From Bacillota bacterium (GTDB lineage Bacteria > Bacillota_I > Bacilli_A > RF39 > UBA660): DNA of 64,000 nt. The notes beneath the pieces are model-generated. The model saw only the letters and a list, made by a program, of their open reading frames with translations, did no database searches and had not been told where the DNA came from. The translations under genes were made by a program, and so were the position numbers. Shown here one piece after another: positions 1-8,842 of this stretch; the stretch's first letter is position 1, and the number at the start of each line of letters is the position of its first letter. The stretch is from positions 85,693 to 149,692 of the forward strand of contig SVAU01000003.1 in the NCBI GenBank assembly GCA_015059245.1. The letters are read 5' to 3'.

Positions 1-47
1 TCTCTTGAAACTACTTGGATATTGACGTCTTCATCAATTGCTTTCAT
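1..47 (-). CDS. Possible 5' end of an unidentified gene running off the left edge
   Basis: An ATG at 47 opens a frame (MKAIDEDVNIQVVSR) that runs to the edge without a stop. It lies directly at the predicted transcription start of a consensus promoter (55-82), so it would be translated from a leaderless mRNA. Equally, the transcript could be a stable RNA or a long leader and the ATG accidental. The product is not recognisable from 15 residues. Confidence 0.25.
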   Translation of the reverse strand, partial: MKAIDEDVNIQVVSR

Positions 48-54
48 AGTCAGT

Positions 55-82
55 ATTATACTCGAATGCGCAAAAATGTCAA
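55..82 (-). promoter_or_regulatory. Consensus sigma-A promoter (TTGACA-N16-TATAAT)
   Basis: Read on the minus strand, -35 TTGACA occupies 77-82 and -10 TATAAT 55-60, 16 bases apart; both hexamers match the consensus exactly. It lies 8 bases after the stop of the M23-domain gene and points out of the window. Predicted start of transcription is near 48. Such strength is typical of stable-RNA or ribosomal operons. Confidence 0.8.
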
Positions 83-89
83 ATACAAC

Positions 90-1100
90 TTAACGCATTC
101 CAAATGCAGCCCATGGGTCTGTTACGCAAGCACGAGAACCTTTTTCATGGATCTCTACATGTAGGTGTGGTCCAAGAGAATTACCTGTTGTACCAGTCCA
201 TCCTATTAGTTGACCTTTTTTTACTGTTACTTCGGCTACTTGTGTACTTGTCATACCTGATGAGCAATGACCTGCACCACATTTAGAACCACTACTGTTT
301 TTATTAGTACAGTCTTGAGTAATAGGCATATTTATTCCGTCTGGAAATTTACTAAAGTGTGCATATGTAATATATGTTCCATCATCTTTAAATACTCTTA
401 CTTGATTACCAAAACTATATAATACGCCATTACAATTTGATTGAATGTATCTTGCTGTTCCATCGTATGGGGCATATACTGGGGTTCCAATAGATGCTGA
501 TATATCGTGATATACAGGGGATGAATTACTGCATCCACCTGTTGTAGATGCACCACTTGGATGATGAGAACCACCTTGGAATGGTGCGAAGTATTGTCCT
601 TCAGTACCTGATGATAACACTTCTCCGTCTAAGGCTCCGCCATTATTATATTCTTCTCTTTCTTGTTTTATTATTTCGTTTCTTGCTGATTCAATAGCTT
701 CTCTATCTTCGCCAGCTTCTAGAAGTTGTTCTTCACGATCTTCTCTTTCTTCCTTTAATAATTGTTCTTCGTTGATTGAAGCGCTTTCTATTCCATCCAA
801 AGTAGCATTAGTCCAACAAGATGCAAAATCAACTTCTATAGATACTAATGTTGTAAAGATAAAATTTAAAATACTAGGTATTAAAAATACTATTAGTGCA
901 GATATTAATCTTTTGACATTTTTAGTGAATACTTCCTTTAAGGAGTCACTTTTACCATCTGTTACAACTTTAAAACAATCTACTATAAACATCGCTATTA
1001 CTATTATAGGTAAGATAGTTGTTACTAAAGATAAACATATTTTTAAAATATAAAAAGTTCTTAGTACTCCACTTGATTCACAAATATTTAATAAATACAT
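90..1100 (-). CDS. Membrane-anchored M23 (LytM-like) peptidase-domain protein
   Basis: A 336-residue envelope protein. The N-terminus has two hydrophobic helices (about residues 15-42 and 65-88) joined by a short charged loop, the layout of TrbC/VirB2-type small membrane proteins. A glutamate-rich, probably coiled linker follows (about 105-155), then a C-terminal M23 domain with GTPVYAPYDG and the HxH motif GPHLHVEIH. M23 enzymes are zinc peptidases that cut peptidoglycan cross-links. The usual first ligand pattern HxxxD is altered: a His stands directly before the Asp in PVYHDIS, so activity is uncertain. A Cys-rich insertion lies inside the domain. The ATG at 1100 is preferred over the upstream 1127 codon because AGGTGAT precedes it by 4 bases. 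It could be an envelope or secretion-machine lytic factor. Confidence 0.8.
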   Translation of the reverse strand: MYLLNICESSGVLRTFYILKICLSLVTTILPIIVIAMFIVDCFKVVTDGKSDSLKEVFTKNVKRLISALIVFLIPSILNFIFTTLVSIEVDFASCWTNATLDGIESASINEEQLLKEEREDREEQLLEAGEDREAIESARNEIIKQEREEYNNGGALDGEVLSSGTEGQYFAPFQGGSHHPSGASTTGGCSNSSPVYHDISASIGTPVYAPYDGTARYIQSNCNGVLYSFGNQVRVFKDDGTYITYAHFSKFPDGINMPITQDCTNKNSSGSKCGAGHCSSGMTSTQVAEVTVKKGQLIGWTGTTGNSLGPHLHVEIHEKGSRACVTDPWAAFGMR

Positions 1101-1145
1101 ATTAATCACCTGAATATATAATAACATTTTTTCACTAATATATGT

Positions 1146-1151
1146 TATAAT
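1146..1151 (+). promoter_or_regulatory. Extended -10 element before the phosphohexomutase gene
   Basis: TGT followed by TATAAT forms an extended -10 24 bases before the ATG at 1175. No convincing -35 is visible, as is usual for extended -10 promoters. It lies in the 74-bp divergent spacer. Confidence 0.5.
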
Positions 1152-1174
1152 TTAGGAGAATGGAGAGAGGTTAA

Positions 1175-2548
1175 ATGAATAAGAATATTTTTAGAGAATA
1201 TGATATTCGTGGTGTGTATCCTACTGATATAAACGAAGAAGCTGCTTATACAATAGGTAGAAGTTATGGATCTTATATTCAAGAAAAAATAAAAAGAAAC
1301 ATTTGTGGTGTAGGTAGAGATAATAGATTATCTAGTCCTAGTTTAGCACAAGAATTAATTAGAGGTATTACTGATTCAGGATGTAATGTTGTTGATTTTG
1401 GATTAGTTACTACACCAATGTTTTATTATGGATGTTTAAAATCTAATGTAATAATTGGTATTATGGTTACAGCTTCTCATAATCCTAAAGATGATAATGG
1501 CTTTAAATTTAGTTTTGACCATTATGGTACTGCTCGTGGTGAACAAGTATATGACTTTAGAGATTATACTTTAGAAGGCAAATTCTTAGAAGGTAAAGGA
1601 GAAGTTACTCAATTTGATCCTAGAGATTATTATGCAAGTTTTATTAAAGAAAATATCGATATGGGAGATAGAAAACTTAAAGTTGTATTAGATTGTGGTA
1701 ATGGTACTTCATCTTTATATGCTGAAAAGATATATAAACAATTCCCTAACTTAGATATTACTATGATATGTGATGAAAGTGATGCTACATTCCCTAATCA
1801 TCATCCAGATCCAAGTGTTCCTGAAAATAATAAAATGCTTATTGATAAAGTATTAGAAGTTAAAGCAGATATTGGATTAGGTTTTGACGGTGATGGAGAC
1901 AGAGTTGGATTTGTTACTGAGAATGGTGAGTTAATGCCAATAGACTATGCTATGATTGCATATATTAGAAGTATTAATGATAAAGTATCTAATAAATCTT
2001 ATCTATTTGATGTTAAATGCTCTAAAGCATTAGAAGATGAAATAATTAATTTAGGAGGTACTCCTATTTGGTATAGAACTGGTGCTTCATGGACTAAGTA
2101 TGGTACTAATAAAGATAAATTACCATTTGGTGGTGAGTTCTCTGGACATATGTACTTTACTGATAGATGGCCAGGATTTGATAGTGGATTATATAATGGT
2201 TTAAGAATGTTAGAAATATTAAGTAAAACTAATTTGAATTTTTCTAGATTAATTGCTGGTACTAATAAATACTATAGTATTCCTGAAACTAAAGTAAGAG
2301 TTACTGATGATACTAAGTTTAATATTGTTGCTGATGTATTAAAGTATGTTCAAGATAAAGGTTATAAGTATATTGACTTAGATGGAGTTAGAGTTCAATT
2401 TGAAGATGGTTGGGCTTTAGTTAGAGCAAGTAATACTGGACCTAATTTAACTATTAGATATGAAGCTACTACAGAAGAAAGATTAGAAGAAATTAAGAAA
2501 GAATTTAATACTGTTGTAGATGAATTACTTGTAAAATATGGTATTTAA
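1175..2548 (+). CDS. Phosphomannomutase/phosphoglucomutase family protein
   Basis: A 457-residue alpha-D-phosphohexomutase, which moves phosphate between C6 and C1 of glucose or mannose and so supplies precursors for surface glycans. Visible signatures are the phosphoserine loop TASHNP (about residue 100), the metal-binding loop GDGDRVGF (about 245), the sugar-binding loop GGEFSGHMYF (about 325) and the C-terminal phosphate loop RASNTGPNLTIRYEA. The length and the four-domain order match the ManB/AlgC class (COG1109). It starts at an ATG behind GGAGAGAGG, is transcribed alone, and ends in a strong bidirectional terminator. Substrate preference (mannose or glucose) cannot be told from the sequence; GlmM is less likely. 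Confidence 0.93.
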   Translation: MNKNIFREYDIRGVYPTDINEEAAYTIGRSYGSYIQEKIKRNICGVGRDNRLSSPSLAQELIRGITDSGCNVVDFGLVTTPMFYYGCLKSNVIIGIMVTASHNPKDDNGFKFSFDHYGTARGEQVYDFRDYTLEGKFLEGKGEVTQFDPRDYYASFIKENIDMGDRKLKVVLDCGNGTSSLYAEKIYKQFPNLDITMICDESDATFPNHHPDPSVPENNKMLIDKVLEVKADIGLGFDGDGDRVGFVTENGELMPIDYAMIAYIRSINDKVSNKSYLFDVKCSKALEDEIINLGGTPIWYRTGASWTKYGTNKDKLPFGGEFSGHMYFTDRWPGFDSGLYNGLRMLEILSKTNLNFSRLIAGTNKYYSIPETKVRVTDDTKFNIVADVLKYVQDKGYKYIDLDGVRVQFEDGWALVRASNTGPNLTIRYEATTEERLEEIKKEFNTVVDELLVKYGI

Positions 2549-2580
2549 AAAGAGGAATAGTTTTATTCCTCTTTATTTTT
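2549..2580. terminator. Bidirectional intrinsic terminator
   Basis: Perfect 11-bp stem (2549-2559 with 2564-2574), 4-base loop, A/T runs on both sides. It serves the phosphohexomutase gene (+) and the GH25 gene (-). Confidence 0.85.
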
Positions 2581-3879
2581 GTAATAAACGTTTATGTCTA
2601 CATTACCAGAGATACCTGGTACTTTACCATTACTACATAGTTGCCAATAAGTATATTTACCTGAATAGTTAGTTTCCCATGTATAATGAGCTAACCATAC
2701 TGGGTAATCTATATCAAACCATACTTTATTTAAGTAGTTAGCACTACTATATAGTAGGCCGTCGTATCCGGCTTTTTTCATTGTATCTAAGAATGCTTTG
2801 GCATTCATACTAGTACTATAGAAACTTTGATGATAGTCATCGAATATTGACCAGTTTTCCCAGTCATATACTATAGGTAAATCTATTTTATATCCTTTTA
2901 TTTGGTTTAATACCCATTTAGCATCTTTGATTGCTTCTTCTCTACTTGATGCATATGAATAATAATATATACCAACTGGTATACCTACTTCGTTAAAGCC
3001 TTTTACATTATTTATAAATTGACTATCTACAAAGTACTCTGTAGCACTTTTTTTACTACCTACTCTAATGAAGGCAAATTCTACTCCAGCTTCTTTTACT
3101 TTTTGAAAATCTATATTGCCTTGCCATGATGAAACATCTATACCAATGGATGTATTTTCATTCTTATGACGTTTTATTACTTCTTTAATATCTGTTTTTT
3201 TATTACTAGATGGTTTTGTTGTTGATGATGAACCACTACTTGTTGATGGTTCTTTTACTTTAAGGGTAAATTCTTTAGCAGTTATGTTTCCTGATTTATC
3301 AGTTGCTTTATAAGTTAATTTATAATTACCTACTTTATTATAGTCATAGTTACCTATTACTTCACATTTAGGATTGTCATCTAAGTTATCAGCACAATTA
3401 ATTTTATCAAATATATTACCTGTATAACCTACTGTTACTGAATATGATGAATTCATCCATAAAGATGGAGATATATCATCTACAACATTAATTGTATATG
3501 CATATGGTATCTTTATATTTTCTTCGTTTATGTATTCGAATTTTACTTTTCTTTTACCTAATGATTTTGTATTAATTTTATAATCATCTACTATTGTTCC
3601 ATTTATATTAGTGATGAAGTCGCTTACTTTAACATCTTCATAGAAAGAAACATTTAAATCTTCTTTTAAATCCACTACAATTGTAGCTGTCTTTAAGATT
3701 TCTTCTATTCTTTCTTCTTCTGATATAGCTGGATAATTAGCGTATGCAGGAATAATAATTTTAGTTATAAGTAAAGTATCTAGAGCAAGGTATAAAAGAA
3801 TTATTAGAACTAATGCTTTTTTACTAACCTTCTTCGTGGGTTTCTTCACTTTCAACGATTTCAATTCTACTGTTTTCAT
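2563..3879 (-). CDS. Membrane-anchored GH25 lysozyme with Ig-like domain
   Basis: A 438-residue protein predicted to cleave the MurNAc-GlcNAc bond of peptidoglycan. In order: a short Lys-rich cytoplasmic tail, one signal-anchor helix (about 23-45), an extracellular region with a bacterial Ig/HYR-like repeat (about 130-210, ending near YKATDKSGNITAKEF), a Ser/Thr-rich linker, and a C-terminal GH25 barrel. Catalytic acids are visible in IGIDVSSWQG and YDWENW. The ATG at 3879 overlaps the upstream gene by 56 bases but has a good SD (AAGGTGG). The two genes are therefore translationally linked and probably act together at the envelope. Confidence 0.9.
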   Translation of the reverse strand: MKTVELKSLKVKKPTKKVSKKALVLIILLYLALDTLLITKIIIPAYANYPAISEEERIEEILKTATIVVDLKEDLNVSFYEDVKVSDFITNINGTIVDDYKINTKSLGKRKVKFEYINEENIKIPYAYTINVVDDISPSLWMNSSYSVTVGYTGNIFDKINCADNLDDNPKCEVIGNYDYNKVGNYKLTYKATDKSGNITAKEFTLKVKEPSTSSGSSSTTKPSSNKKTDIKEVIKRHKNENTSIGIDVSSWQGNIDFQKVKEAGVEFAFIRVGSKKSATEYFVDSQFINNVKGFNEVGIPVGIYYYSYASSREEAIKDAKWVLNQIKGYKIDLPIVYDWENWSIFDDYHQSFYSTSMNAKAFLDTMKKAGYDGLLYSSANYLNKVWFDIDYPVWLAHYTWETNYSGKYTYWQLCSNGKVPGISGNVDINVYYKNKEE

Positions 3880-4588
3880 CTTCCACCTTGTTACTTTCGT
3901 TAATAATTACACTATTTAAATCTACATAATATATATTGGTATTAGTTTTATCTAAATATACTGTTATAGTAGCATTTTCATAGTTAGGATATTTTATTTT
4001 TAAATTTTCATATGTATAAGCACTATCAAATGTATACTCTTTATCATCTTGAGGATTTAAATATCTAGCACGTATACGATAAGCTAAATCTTCTTTTCTT
4101 CTAGGTGCTGTTACATCAATATAGATATCAACTATTTTAGATTCTAGTTTAATACCTGTTTCTTTTAATTGTTTTAAATATTTATAATCTTTTATTATAC
4201 GTATTGTTCTATTAGTAGTTATTGCTACTCCAAATAATGATATAAATACAATAATAAGGATTTCTGTTAAATGTTCATTATATATAGCTTTTCCTGGATT
4301 GTTAATATTATACTTTATTGTTAATTTTTCATTAACTGCTATTTCATCTTCTTCATTTAAAGGTGTTGATACTATGTAGTCAAAGCCTTCTACATTATAA
4401 GTTACTGTTGCATATTTTTGGCTTTTATCATAATCAATTGATAATACTTTAGCATCTGTTTGTACTGATACTGTTTCTAAGTAAGAATCTCTTATAAAAA
4501 GAATTATTGAAAATAATACACCTAATATACTAATTAAAGTTATTACAGGGATAATTAATTCTAATTTACTATTATGTTTATTTCTCAT
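3824..4588 (-). CDS. DUF3592-like membrane protein
   Basis: A 254-residue protein with two membrane helices (about 10-32 and 106-125). Each is followed by a beta-rich segment typical of DUF3592, with a first copy ending in KLTIKYNINNP and a second ending in ATITVYLDKTNTNIYYVDL. The C-terminus is acidic. The function of this family is unknown. Its 3' end overlaps the GH25 lysozyme gene by 56 bases, pointing to coupled expression. Another DUF3592-like protein lies at 17023-17784. Confidence 0.75.
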   Translation of the reverse strand: MRNKHNSKLELIIPVITLISILGVLFSIILFIRDSYLETVSVQTDAKVLSIDYDKSQKYATVTYNVEGFDYIVSTPLNEEDEIAVNEKLTIKYNINNPGKAIYNEHLTEILIIVFISLFGVAITTNRTIRIIKDYKYLKQLKETGIKLESKIVDIYIDVTAPRRKEDLAYRIRARYLNPQDDKEYTFDSAYTYENLKIKYPNYENATITVYLDKTNTNIYYVDLNSVIINESNKVEDENSRIEIVESEETHEEG

Positions 4589-4660
4589 ACTAACACCTAT
4601 TTCTTAAACCCCTACTACTAATAATTATATAATTTTATTTTATATATGTAAATCAATATA

Positions 4661-4683
4661 AAAAAGGATTACTAAGTAATCCT
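4661..4683 (-). terminator. Intrinsic terminator after miaB
   Basis: Stem GGATTAC (4666-4672) with GTAATCC (4676-4682), 3-base loop, followed on the minus strand by a U run. It overlaps the miaB stop. Confidence 0.8.
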
Positions 4684-6089
4684 TAAATAGCTTCTCCATC
4701 TAAACTAAAACTTTTTGCATCAGTTATTTTAACATCAATAATTTGACCTATTTTATCTTGGGCATTAATTACATTAACTAATTTCATTGTGTCTGTATAT
4801 CCAAATACTTTGTTTGGATCTTTTTCACTTATGCCTTCGATAAGTACTGGTACTACTTTGTTTAAGTATGCTTGATTAGCAGCGTTACTATATGAATTTA
4901 TTAATTCATTTAATTTATATAATCTTTCTTCTTTTGTTTTCATATCTATTGCATCAGGCATTTTAGCAGCTGGTGTTCCTTCACGAGGACTATAGATAAA
5001 TGTGAAAGCACTATCGTATTTACAATGATTAACTACATTTAATGTTTCTTCGTAGTCTTCGTCTGATTCATTAGGGAATCCTACTATAATATCTGTAGTT
5101 ATTGAACAGTTTGGTACTGTGTTTCTTATCTTATCATATAATTCAATATATTCTTCTTTAGTATATCTTCTACCCATTAGTTTTAAAATACGAGATGATC
5201 CTGATTGTAATGGTAAATGAATATATGGCATTATGTTATCTTTTTCTGCTATAACTTTAATCATTTCATCAGTAAAATCCCAAGGATGTGATGTAACGAA
5301 TCTTACTCTTGGTATACCTATTTCACTTACTTTAGATAGTAATTCTGCAAATGATAATTCACCAGGTAATTCTTTACCATAAGCATTAACATTTTGACCT
5401 AATAAAGTTATTTCTTTGTATCCTTTATCTTTTAGTTCTTGTACTTCTTTTAGAATTTCAGAACTTTTTCTACTACGTTGTTTTCCTCTTGTATAAGGTA
5501 CTATACAATAAGTACAAAATTTATCACAACCATATTGAATATTTACCCATGCTTTAATTTCGGAGTCTCTTTTATATGGAATATTTTCATATACTTTACC
5601 TTCACATGAATATACTTGAATATTTTGTTTTTCTTTTCTTTCTAGAATTAAATCTTGTAGTTCATGGATGTTATGTGTACCGAATACTATATCTACATAT
5701 GGATGTTTTTTCATTAGTTCTTCTACTACATTTTCTTCTTGAGCCATGCAACCACAAATACCGATAATTAAGTCTTTATTATTTTTTTCTTTTTCATGTT
5801 TACATCTACCTAAGAATCCATATAGTTTGTCATGAGCATTTTCTCTAATAGCACATGTATTTAGAATTACTATGTCAGCTTCAGTTAATTCTTCTGTACT
5901 AGTAAAACCTAGAGTTTCTAAACGAGCTGCTATTTCTTCACCGTCATGAACATTCATTTGGCAACCATAAGTTCTTAAGAAATATTTTTGATTTTTAAAT
6001 GTATTGGCATCATAATTTTGATCTAATGTAACGAATTCTATTTCGTTTTTAGTTCTTTTACGTGCTTCATCTAAATTTGGTAATTTCAT
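4683..6089 (-). CDS. miaB: tRNA-2-methylthio-N6-dimethylallyladenosine synthase MiaB
   Basis: A 468-residue radical-SAM methylthiotransferase that converts i6A37 to ms2i6A37 in tRNAs reading UNN codons. The N-terminal UPF0004 domain supplies three cluster cysteines (TYGCQMN, LNTCAIRENA, GICGCMAQE). The radical-SAM motif is CDKFCTYC. A C-terminal TRAM domain begins near VLIEGISEK. All six ligand cysteines are present and the length is typical. The ATG at 6089 is preferred to the GTG three codons upstream, because that GTG is itself part of the SD GGAAGTGAT. Confidence 0.95.
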   Translation of the reverse strand: MKLPNLDEARKRTKNEIEFVTLDQNYDANTFKNQKYFLRTYGCQMNVHDGEEIAARLETLGFTSTEELTEADIVILNTCAIRENAHDKLYGFLGRCKHEKEKNNKDLIIGICGCMAQEENVVEELMKKHPYVDIVFGTHNIHELQDLILERKEKQNIQVYSCEGKVYENIPYKRDSEIKAWVNIQYGCDKFCTYCIVPYTRGKQRSRKSSEILKEVQELKDKGYKEITLLGQNVNAYGKELPGELSFAELLSKVSEIGIPRVRFVTSHPWDFTDEMIKVIAEKDNIMPYIHLPLQSGSSRILKLMGRRYTKEEYIELYDKIRNTVPNCSITTDIIVGFPNESDEDYEETLNVVNHCKYDSAFTFIYSPREGTPAAKMPDAIDMKTKEERLYKLNELINSYSNAANQAYLNKVVPVLIEGISEKDPNKVFGYTDTMKLVNVINAQDKIGQIIDVKITDAKSFSLDGEAI

Positions 6090-6131
6090 AATAATCACTT
6101 CCAGTTACTAATTATAACAAATAAATGCAAT

Positions 6132-6152
6132 AAAAAAAAGGCTTAGTAGCCC
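6132..6152 (-). terminator. Short intrinsic terminator
   Basis: GGCT/AGCC stem (6140-6151) with an 8-U tail on the minus strand, overlapping the stop of the deaminase gene. Confidence 0.6.
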
Positions 6153-6631
6153 ATTGAACCTTCTAAAGATTCGTCATTATCAATAAATTCTTGAACATCT
6201 ATTTCACGATATTCTTCTTTATTATCTCTGATAATTACTTTTTCAATACCACTATTGATAATTGTTCTTTTACACATTGCACATGGCATTGATTTTTCTA
6301 CGTATTCACGTGTTTTAGCATCTACACCTACAATGTATAATGTCGCTCCAATTGTATCTCTACGTGAAGCTGATATTATAGCATTTTGTTCTGCGTGAAC
6401 ACTACGGCATAGTTCGTATCTTTCACCACGTGGTACGTTTAGTTTTTCTCTAATACAAAAGCCTACATCAGTACAGTTTTTTCTTCCTCTAGGTGCTCCA
6501 TTGTATCCTGTTGAAATTATTTCATCATTTTTTACAATTACTGCTCCCCAACATCTTCTTAGACATGTTGCTCTTTCTGTTACAGTTTCAGCTATGTCTA
6601 AATAATAATTAATCTTATCAATTCTACCCAT
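6143..6631 (-). CDS. dCMP deaminase / ComEB-type cytidine deaminase family protein
   Basis: A 162-residue zinc deaminase that probably converts dCMP to dUMP for thymidylate synthesis. The zinc ligands and catalytic glutamate are visible in VHAEQNAI and PCAMCKR, and the fold-typical GAVIVKND and TGYNGAPRG motifs precede them. In Bacillus the homologue ComEB sits in the late competence operon, but no competence gene is adjacent here. ATG 6631 has SD GGTGAT at 4 bases, so the two upstream in-frame ATGs were rejected. Confidence 0.9.
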   Translation of the reverse strand: MGRIDKINYYLDIAETVTERATCLRRCWGAVIVKNDEIISTGYNGAPRGRKNCTDVGFCIREKLNVPRGERYELCRSVHAEQNAIISASRRDTIGATLYIVGVDAKTREYVEKSMPCAMCKRTIINSGIEKVIIRDNKEEYREIDVQEFIDNDESLEGSMGY

Positions 6632-6673
6632 TCTAATCACCATATTCATTATATCAAGTTGTAGTTATTTATA

Positions 6674-6703
6674 AAAGAAAAAAGTAGACTTTTGTCTACT
6701 TTT
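6674..6703 (-). terminator. Intrinsic terminator after the repeat-protein gene
   Basis: 9-bp perfect stem (6681-6689 with 6694-6702), TTTT loop and a U-rich tail on the minus strand. Confidence 0.8.
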
Positions 6704-6704
6704 A

Positions 6705-8714
6705 TTAATCTATTGGATTTCCACATGAAGGACAAATGCTTGTTCCTTCAGTGATCATTATTCCACAACTTTCACAAAAACTTGTATCTCCGTTTTCAGC
6801 AACTAATACTTGAAGTGCTTCTTCTTTTAGTTCTGCTAATTCTTGTTCAGTTGTTTGTTCAACTGGTTGTGGTGTTTCTGCTACCGGAGCAGTTTCTACA
6901 ACTACTGGTGTTGGTTCCGCTACTGGAACTGGTTCAACTGCAGGTTCTACTACTGGTTGTACTTCTTGTACTGGTTGTGTCTCAACTACAGGTTGTTCAA
7001 CTACAGGTGTAGGTTCAACAACTGGTGCAGGTTCTACTACAGGTGTAGGTTCAACAACTGGTTGTGCTTCTACAACTGGTGCTGCTTCTACAACTGCAGG
7101 AGTTTCTTCTACTACTGGTTGTGGTTCAACTGCTGGAACTTCAACTACCGGAGTTGGTTCTTCTTGAACTTGTATTGTAGGTTGTTCTGTAGTTATTACA
7201 GGAGTTACTTCTACTGCAGGTTCTTCTACTACAGGAGCAGATTCAACTACTGGAGTTGGTTCTTCTACTACAGGTGTAGATTCAACTACTGGAGTTGGTT
7301 CTGTAACTACAGGTGTTTCTTCTACTGGAGCAGATGTACCTAAATTTAGTTCTACTACTTCTTCTTGAATAATTGGAACTAAAGGTGTTTCTTCAACTGC
7401 AGGTGTTTCAGTAACAACTTCTTGTACTGGTTGAGTTTCAACCACTGGTTGTGTTTCAACTACTGGAGTTTCTTCTACTACAGCTTGTTCAACTGTAGGT
7501 TGTTCAACTACAGGTACTGGTGTTTCTACTGGAGGAAGTATTGGTTCTACATTTGTTTCTTCAACTACTGGTTGTGTTTCAACTACTGGAGTTTCTTCTA
7601 CAACTGGTGCTTCCTCAACTATTTGAGTTGGTTCAACTATAGGTTGTGCTTCTATAACAGGTGCTGGTTCAGCAACTGGTTCATTTTGTTTTATTTCTAC
7701 AATACCAGGTATATCTGTTTCTTCTTCAATAGGTGTTTGTTCTTCTACTACTGGTGTTGTTTCTGCTACTTCTTTATTTTGATTATCTATTATTTCTTGT
7801 GGTAATACCACTTCGTCTTGAGCAACTATGTCTTCCACTACTTCATCAGTAACTGGTTGTTCTGCTAGTGGAACTTCATCTGCTGCTACTGGTTTAGCAA
7901 CTGGTTGTGCTTCAACAACTGGCTGTGTTTCAACTACAGGAGCAGGTTCTACTACTGGTTGTTCTACAACTAGAGTTGGCTCAACTACTGGTGTAGGTTC
8001 TACTATTGGAGTTGATTCAACTATAGGTTGTTCTACAACTGGTTGTGTTTCAACTACAGGTGTAGATTCAACTACTGGTGGTTCTACTGTAGGTTCAGGT
8101 ACTGGTTGTGTCTCAACTACTTGTTGTTCTACTACAGGAGTTGGTTCTACTACTGGAGTTTCTGCTATAGGTTGTTCTACTGCTATAGGTTGAACTTCAG
8201 GTACTGGTTGTGTTTCTGCTATTGGAGCAGCTTCTACAACTGGTTGTACTTCAGCTACTGGTTGTTCAGCTACTGGTTGTGCTTCAACTACTGGTTGTTC
8301 AACAACTTGTGTTGCATCTACTTGTGGTACTGCTGCTGGTGGGATTGCTTCCGTACTGATTGCTTGACCAGGCATTAGTTCTTGTTGAACTACTTCTGTT
8401 ACTAGTCTTGTTATTTCATCAGTAATATTATTTCCACCCTCGAATATTTCTTCAGCATTTACACCTAATGCAACTTGTTGTTCTACTTGAGGAGTTGGAG
8501 TATCAACTACTGCTGCAGTATCTGCAGCAACCTCATTAACATTTTGAATTTGCATTTCAGCAAGTGGTACTTCGACTGGTTGTGGCTCTATATTTGGAGT
8601 AGCTCCAGCACTAAATACATTGTTAGTTTGTACTGGTTCCGTAACTGCTTGCACCTCCGTTACAGTAGTTTCGTTAGTAGCAACTGCAGTTTGTGTTTCA
8701 TTTGCTTGTTCCAC
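6705..8714 (-). CDS. Giant Pro/Val/Glu/Thr repeat protein with C-terminal zinc ribbon
   Basis: A protein of about 669 residues of unknown function. After a roughly 125-residue N-terminal section (including the potentially helical EEIFEGGNNITDEITRLV), nearly all of residues 130-630 consist of short degenerate units around PVVE, such as TPVVE, QPVVE and APVVE. The last 24 residues form a zinc ribbon (CESCGI then CPSCGN). There is no signal peptide or membrane helix, so it is predicted cytoplasmic, long, acidic and unfolded. The start is unclear: the frame opens at a TTG (8729), but GTG 8714 is preceded by GGATGTGAT at the right distance. It could be a scaffold or spacer protein. The repeats make length variation likely. 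Confidence 0.8.
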   Translation of the reverse strand: MEQANETQTAVATNETTVTEVQAVTEPVQTNNVFSAGATPNIEPQPVEVPLAEMQIQNVNEVAADTAAVVDTPTPQVEQQVALGVNAEEIFEGGNNITDEITRLVTEVVQQELMPGQAISTEAIPPAAVPQVDATQVVEQPVVEAQPVAEQPVAEVQPVVEAAPIAETQPVPEVQPIAVEQPIAETPVVEPTPVVEQQVVETQPVPEPTVEPPVVESTPVVETQPVVEQPIVESTPIVEPTPVVEPTLVVEQPVVEPAPVVETQPVVEAQPVAKPVAADEVPLAEQPVTDEVVEDIVAQDEVVLPQEIIDNQNKEVAETTPVVEEQTPIEEETDIPGIVEIKQNEPVAEPAPVIEAQPIVEPTQIVEEAPVVEETPVVETQPVVEETNVEPILPPVETPVPVVEQPTVEQAVVEETPVVETQPVVETQPVQEVVTETPAVEETPLVPIIQEEVVELNLGTSAPVEETPVVTEPTPVVESTPVVEEPTPVVESAPVVEEPAVEVTPVITTEQPTIQVQEEPTPVVEVPAVEPQPVVEETPAVVEAAPVVEAQPVVEPTPVVEPAPVVEPTPVVEQPVVETQPVQEVQPVVEPAVEPVPVAEPTPVVVETAPVAETPQPVEQTTEQELAELKEEALQVLVAENGDTSFCESCGIMITEGTSICPSCGNPID
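6880..8340 (-). repeat. Coding tandem repeat array (PVVE units)
   Basis: A degenerate 9-18 bp repeat, dominated on the plus strand by versions of caactactggt and ggttgttctac, fills about 1.45 kb of the gene. The bias gives long antisense reading frames on the plus strand that are not genes. Confidence 0.85.
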
Positions 8715-8812
8715 TATAATCACATCCAATCTTTTTATTCTATTTATACATAGTTCCCTATCTTATATCAATTATTATAACATAAAAATGCTTTTTAGAA
8801 AGATTTTTTAAA

Positions 8813-8842
8813 TTAAAAAAGCAAGTAATTACTTGCTTTTGT
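8813..8842 (-). terminator. Intrinsic terminator after the glycosyltransferase gene
   Basis: 12-bp perfect complementarity (8817-8828 with 8829-8840) including the stop codon region, followed by U6 on the minus strand. Confidence 0.8.

Noticed and set aside
6880..8340. Possible CRISPR or satellite array.
   Set aside because: The repeats are adjacent, degenerate, in frame and encode PVVE units; no spacers.
6782..8811. Several long open frames on the plus strand (for example 6843-7343, 7828-8193, 8028-8378).
   Set aside because: They are antisense images of the PVVE repeat array, with runs of Tyr/Trp/Phe/Cys or Thr/Gly/Ser, no SD and no plausible product.
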